Source: Bacillota bacterium | GTDB lineage: Bacteria > Bacillota > Bacilli > Paenibacillales > NBRC-103111 | Length of the DNA stretch: 64,000 nucleotides | Direction of reading: 5' to 3' | Assembly (NCBI GenBank): GCA_023388055.1 | Contig: JAEWGW010000031.1 | Location: 40,672-104,671 of the forward strand | Shown: positions 61,212 to 64,000 of the stretch, in pieces | Numbering within the stretch: the stretch's first letter is position 1 | Layout: every line of letters begins with the position of its first letter | Notes under the pieces: generated by a model | Database searches by the model: none | What the model was told of the DNA's origin: nothing | The model's input: the letters and a program-made list of their open reading frames with translations, nothing else | Made by a program: the position numbers and the translations under genes

Positions 61212-61739
61212 CTATGTCCGCGGCGCATTCGGGCACACACTAATGAGCTTTAAAATTCGGTCCATGGTCTCTGTAACAGTCAGATCCGTTGTGTTAATCC
61301 GGGGGTAATCCAAATCATCATATATAGACCTGGAATGTGTAATGGCTCTTTCAATTCGTTTCTCATCCCTGTTATCGTTTCGCATCCTTCTGATATTTTC
61401 CGATTCCTCACACTCCAGAATGACGGGATGAAGCTCAAATTCGATAGGGCTATTCCGCAAAGTCTGAATAACCGAATCAAAAATGTCCTTTCGCGGTCCA
61501 TGAAATCCATATGGGAATATGACCGTTTCGATAAAATCACATGCCAGGCTATTCATCATCAACGCGCTGATATTGGCTTTAAAAAGCTCAATGGTGTGGT
61601 GGTTGAGCTCAAAGGGATTTATGCTGCAGCAATATTCACTATCGATACAGGCCGAGTTAGGAAGATGACTATGAAGTGCTTTACTGACTGTGGACTTGCC
61701 GATCCCATTCGCTCCGCAAATCAAAATGAGCTTTTTCAT
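61212..61739 (-). CDS. P-loop kinase-like protein, paralogue of the one at 34973
   Basis: 175 residues from ATG 61739 (AGGAG 13 nt upstream; ATG 61769 has no ribosome site). Walker A GANGIGKST, then STVSKALHSHLPNS, IDSEYC and NP.EL, aligning with the kinase at 34973 over its first 80 residues. The lid region RRMRNDNRDEKRIERA is Arg-rich. Likely a small-molecule kinase. Confidence 0.8.
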   Translation of the reverse strand: MKKLILICGANGIGKSTVSKALHSHLPNSACIDSEYCCSINPFELNHHTIELFKANISALMMNSLACDFIETVIFPYGFHGPRKDIFDSVIQTLRNSPIEFELHPVILECEESENIRRMRNDNRDEKRIERAITHSRSIYDDLDYPRINTTDLTVTETMDRILKLISVCPNAPRT

Positions 61740-61806
61740 GCGATGTATCTTCTCCTTGGACTTCTGCATTTTTTTCTATATTCTGAGGGAAACCCACCTG
61801 CACTCA

Positions 61807-62613
61807 TCATCCACAAGAGGAAACTCGATCCAGCCATTCCTTGACAGCTTCCTGAAATAGAATATCCTGTTCGATTTGCAGCGCATGACCCGCTTTATCC
61901 AGAACCATAAAGGAGGCTCTGGGATACAAATCAATAAGGCTCCACAGGCTTCGGTAACCGACAATAGAATCCTGCCGCCCCGTTAACATCAGGGTGGGCT
62001 TCATATATTTCTTTTTAAGAGCGTCTACTTCAAAACTGAATTTTCCTTGATAGTTTTTCAGAAATAGCGAATCGGCTGCTTTTAAACCGGGAAGCACCTC
62101 TTTTTTGAATCTCTCCCATACCCGTTTTGTTTGGATCGTATTTATTCCTTCAGCTTCAAAACATTGCCGATCCTCTTGGGAAAGGGAGTGTAGCAGCTCT
62201 TCATCCTTTTCCAATACTTCATACTCCGCTCCCCCTCCTCCTGCTGCAGGACAGATTAAGAGAAGACCGTCAACCTGGGAAGCACGTTTATGAATAATTC
62301 CCCGGGCTAAAGATCCGCCGTAGGATTCACCTGCCAAGAGAAAGCTCTGTTGGGGGACCACAGCATCAATAAAATCCAGAATCAACTCTAAGGCTTGATC
62401 CGAGCCCTTAATCCATGATTCCCCTTTGGTTTTCCCCATACCGGGCAGGTCAAAATAGATCCGCTTCCATTTCGCATCCTGTCCATGAAAAACCGGCTCC
62501 ATACACCCTTTCATCAATCGATGATCCACTCCCCACCCATGTATCATTAAGATGGGAGTCCCTTCACCATACATTTCATAATAAACCTGTACACCCCGCA
62601 CATTACATTCCAT
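61807..62613 (-). CDS. Alpha/beta hydrolase
   Basis: 268 residues. Oxyanion motif HGWG near 25, nucleophile elbow GESYGG (Ser near 95), acid Asp in GRQDSIVGY and His in KAGHALQ close to the C-terminus. A cap domain lies between residues about 120 and 195. Soluble, no signal peptide. GGGAG 8 nt upstream. The substrate is not known; proline iminopeptidase-like and haloperoxidase-like groups are both possible. Confidence 0.9.
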   Translation of the reverse strand: MECNVRGVQVYYEMYGEGTPILMIHGWGVDHRLMKGCMEPVFHGQDAKWKRIYFDLPGMGKTKGESWIKGSDQALELILDFIDAVVPQQSFLLAGESYGGSLARGIIHKRASQVDGLLLICPAAGGGGAEYEVLEKDEELLHSLSQEDRQCFEAEGINTIQTKRVWERFKKEVLPGLKAADSLFLKNYQGKFSFEVDALKKKYMKPTLMLTGRQDSIVGYRSLWSLIDLYPRASFMVLDKAGHALQIEQDILFQEAVKEWLDRVSSCG

Positions 62614-62658
62614 ATCATGTCTCCCTATATATTGTGAAGTAGCAGATCACCAGAATCT

Positions 62659-63297
62659 CTATGAGTGCACCTGCAACACAGCCATATTTTCACTACGATA
62701 CTCTTGAAAAAAACCCTCCAAAAACTCCCTCCACTTTTTTTCGGGTTCAATATTATCGGGATGCCGGTTAAAGTGGTTCTCGAAATCCAAAATGGGCTTA
62801 TATCCGAAATCCGCCTCAGAGTACCACACCCCATCCGGAGTGACTACAGAATAGGGCAACACTTTATTCATTAAATCAAATCCTTTTTCTACACCTTTAA
62901 GCTGGTAGCCATCCCAACGCCCTTGTAGATTAAACGTGGTGATCCAAAAGTATAATTCGTTCTCTATTCCTTCATCCTTTCCATGAACCTTCAGGTATTC
63001 CTCAAACTCCACCAGATGATGAAATCCTTTCTGTTTTGCAATTTCTACAGTTTCTTCTTTTGAAAAGAATTGTTGATAAGGTTCAACCTCCAGCTCCGAA
63101 TTATAAACAGCGATGTGGCTTTCCAGAAATGCATATATGGTTTTTTCATTGGTTAACAAATTATCTGGCAAAACAACATAGCATAAACTTTTGATAACAT
63201 TCACCATCCCACTGCTGCTTGTTAAATTATTCTTACATTTTGGAAACCAAACTTCACGAACCTCTATTCTTTTCGATGACCTTGTATTTAATGACAT
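62659..63297 (-). CDS. Hypothetical protein, about 180-212 residues
   Basis: The open frame begins at 63297, overlapping the preceding gene by 44 bp, but ATG 63207 (MVNVIKSLCYVVLPDN) looks more natural; neither has a strong ribosome site. WITTFNLQGRWDGYQLKG recalls the NPxxxWDWYxxGGRW phrase of some phage and toxin-neighbour proteins. Rich in aromatic and acidic residues, soluble, no family assigned. Confidence 0.6.
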   Translation of the reverse strand: MSLNTRSSKRIEVREVWFPKCKNNLTSSSGMVNVIKSLCYVVLPDNLLTNEKTIYAFLESHIAVYNSELEVEPYQQFFSKEETVEIAKQKGFHHLVEFEEYLKVHGKDEGIENELYFWITTFNLQGRWDGYQLKGVEKGFDLMNKVLPYSVVTPDGVWYSEADFGYKPILDFENHFNRHPDNIEPEKKWREFLEGFFQEYRSENMAVLQVHS

Positions 63298-63679
63298 TAT
63301 AGAAAGAAATCACATTATCTTCAGGACCATTCATAAGTCTCTTATAGACTTTATATATGGGACGGGCTTTAATCTGCTCAATTAGCAAATACGGCTCCTC
63401 TCCATCTCCAATCACATCCTCAACCTGCCAATTACATCTTTCTGAATTGTGAATTCTTACAACTTCACCCAAATAGATCCCCCAGATCATGGCCAATGAT
63501 TCAACTTCATCTAGAGTCGGATTTTTCGAGCTTAGGTCCTCGAAATACTGATCAAGAATTTCTTCCACATCAGCAAGGCTTGCCTCTGAATAATCTAAAT
63601 GCTTATTTAATGTTTTGGCGTATTCGATTGCTGTGTTGCAATGATTGCGAATAATGTCCTCATTCGAGTCTATTAACAT
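63254..63679 (-). CDS. Hypothetical protein (DUF3806-like), 141 residues
   Basis: ATG 63679 is set by GGAGG 8 nt upstream. Helical N-terminal half (DIIRNHCNTAIEYAKTLNKHL), then MIWGIYLGEVVRIH, similar to the phrase in DUF3806 proteins, and a basic C-terminus. Soluble, small and placed next to another orphan; such genes are often immunity or stress proteins, but no evidence decides. Confidence 0.65.
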   Translation of the reverse strand: MLIDSNEDIIRNHCNTAIEYAKTLNKHLDYSEASLADVEEILDQYFEDLSSKNPTLDEVESLAMIWGIYLGEVVRIHNSERCNWQVEDVIGDGEEPYLLIEQIKARPIYKVYKRLMNGPEDNVISFYNVIKYKVIEKNRGS

Positions 63680-63711
63680 ACAATTATCCTCCATTTCATG
63701 GGATCTGCAAG

Positions 63712-63888
63712 CTATAAGTCTCTAAGAGATAATTCATCGATTAGTAAACTACTATCTGAAATCCTTAGGATTCGTTTGTCTTCAAGTGGTTTCCAGCCGT
63801 TATTAATTGCATATTTAATCATTCTTTCCCGTACACCTGGCTTATAAAGATTGACATAATATGTGTCTTTCCAACTATATAGGTTCAA
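63712..63888 (-). pseudogene. C-terminal gene fragment at the right edge
   Basis: A 58-codon stretch ending at 63712 (YVNLYKPGVRERMIKYAINNGW...) reads like the C-terminus of a longer protein. An in-frame TAG at 63891-63889 cuts it and no ribosome site is present. The last 110 bp of the window hold no convincing gene; a short plus-strand frame from 63970 runs off the edge. Confidence 0.5.
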
Positions 63889-64000
63889 CTAAAGTTTCTC
63901 TTGTATTGGAAAGGAATTCCTACTCGGACATCGAAGTAATAGGGAAACCAAACGAGACGAGTGAAGATCATGGAAATCCAACCAGCAGATCAACATGCAC

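Noticed and set aside
63891..64000. Insertion sequence end at the right edge
   Set aside because: No terminal inverted repeat or transposase motif can be shown in the 110 bp available.

Overview
The window reads as a chromosomal segment of a Paenibacillus-like Firmicute. The evidence is many strong GGAGG ribosome binding sites, frequent TTG starts, CcpA-type cre boxes, and carbohydrate ABC importers of the LplB/YtcP/solute-binding-protein type paired with YesM-like histidine kinases and AraC-type response regulators. Nearly all genes lie on the minus strand; only two clear genes (1805-2713 and 60336-61157, both regulators) are on the plus strand. No rRNA, tRNA, CRISPR array, complete insertion sequence or prophage was found.

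Layout: (1) 1-12.5 kb is a glycan-utilisation locus: a GH2 glycosidase cut by the left edge, a divergent ArsR-type regulator with a large C-terminal domain, a kinase/AraC response regulator pair, a lipoprotein plus two permeases, an AraC regulator and a GH127-like arabinofuranosidase. (2) 12.5-17.6 kb is an operon of exported protein, ABC ATPase, ABC permease, histidine kinase and OmpR-type regulator. (3) 17.7-23 kb holds a 185-bp dispersed repeat, two small membrane proteins (one frameshifted), a vanY-vanR-vanS-like cluster, a small membrane protein and a PlsC-like acyltransferase. (4) 23-28.4 kb has a GH2 beta-mannosidase, an amidase and two small genes, then a second copy of the 185-bp repeat. 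(5) 28.6-38.4 kb is an AT-richer run of small enzymes (cyclase, phosphotransferase, HD protein, radical SAM, VOC, GNAT, DinB, Nudix, P-loop kinases, metallo-beta-lactamase fold, FosB) that looks accessory. (6) 38.4-44.3 kb is a two-component system followed by an ABC transporter whose second gene fuses membrane helices to an M1-type peptidase; a very strong hairpin separates the two parts. (7) 44.4-56.5 kb is a second importer/two-component locus with a 1539-residue secreted multidomain glycosidase. (8) 56.6-61.2 kb is a heterodimeric ABC exporter controlled by a divergent MerR regulator. (9) 61.2-64 kb contains another P-loop kinase, an alpha/beta hydrolase, two unknown proteins and a gene fragment.

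The most notable non-coding observations are: two 185-bp elements built from four about 30-bp units with identical 50/84/50-bp spacing and ++-- orientation; four AraC-type promoters with the same architecture (two direct repeats 21 bp apart, the near one touching the -35), two of which share sequence and link the secreted enzyme to the second importer; a textbook MerR operator with a 19-bp spacer; and a terminator-like hairpin that buries the ribosome binding site of an ABC ATPase gene. All functional statements rest on motifs and context read from the sequence by eye; no database search was run.
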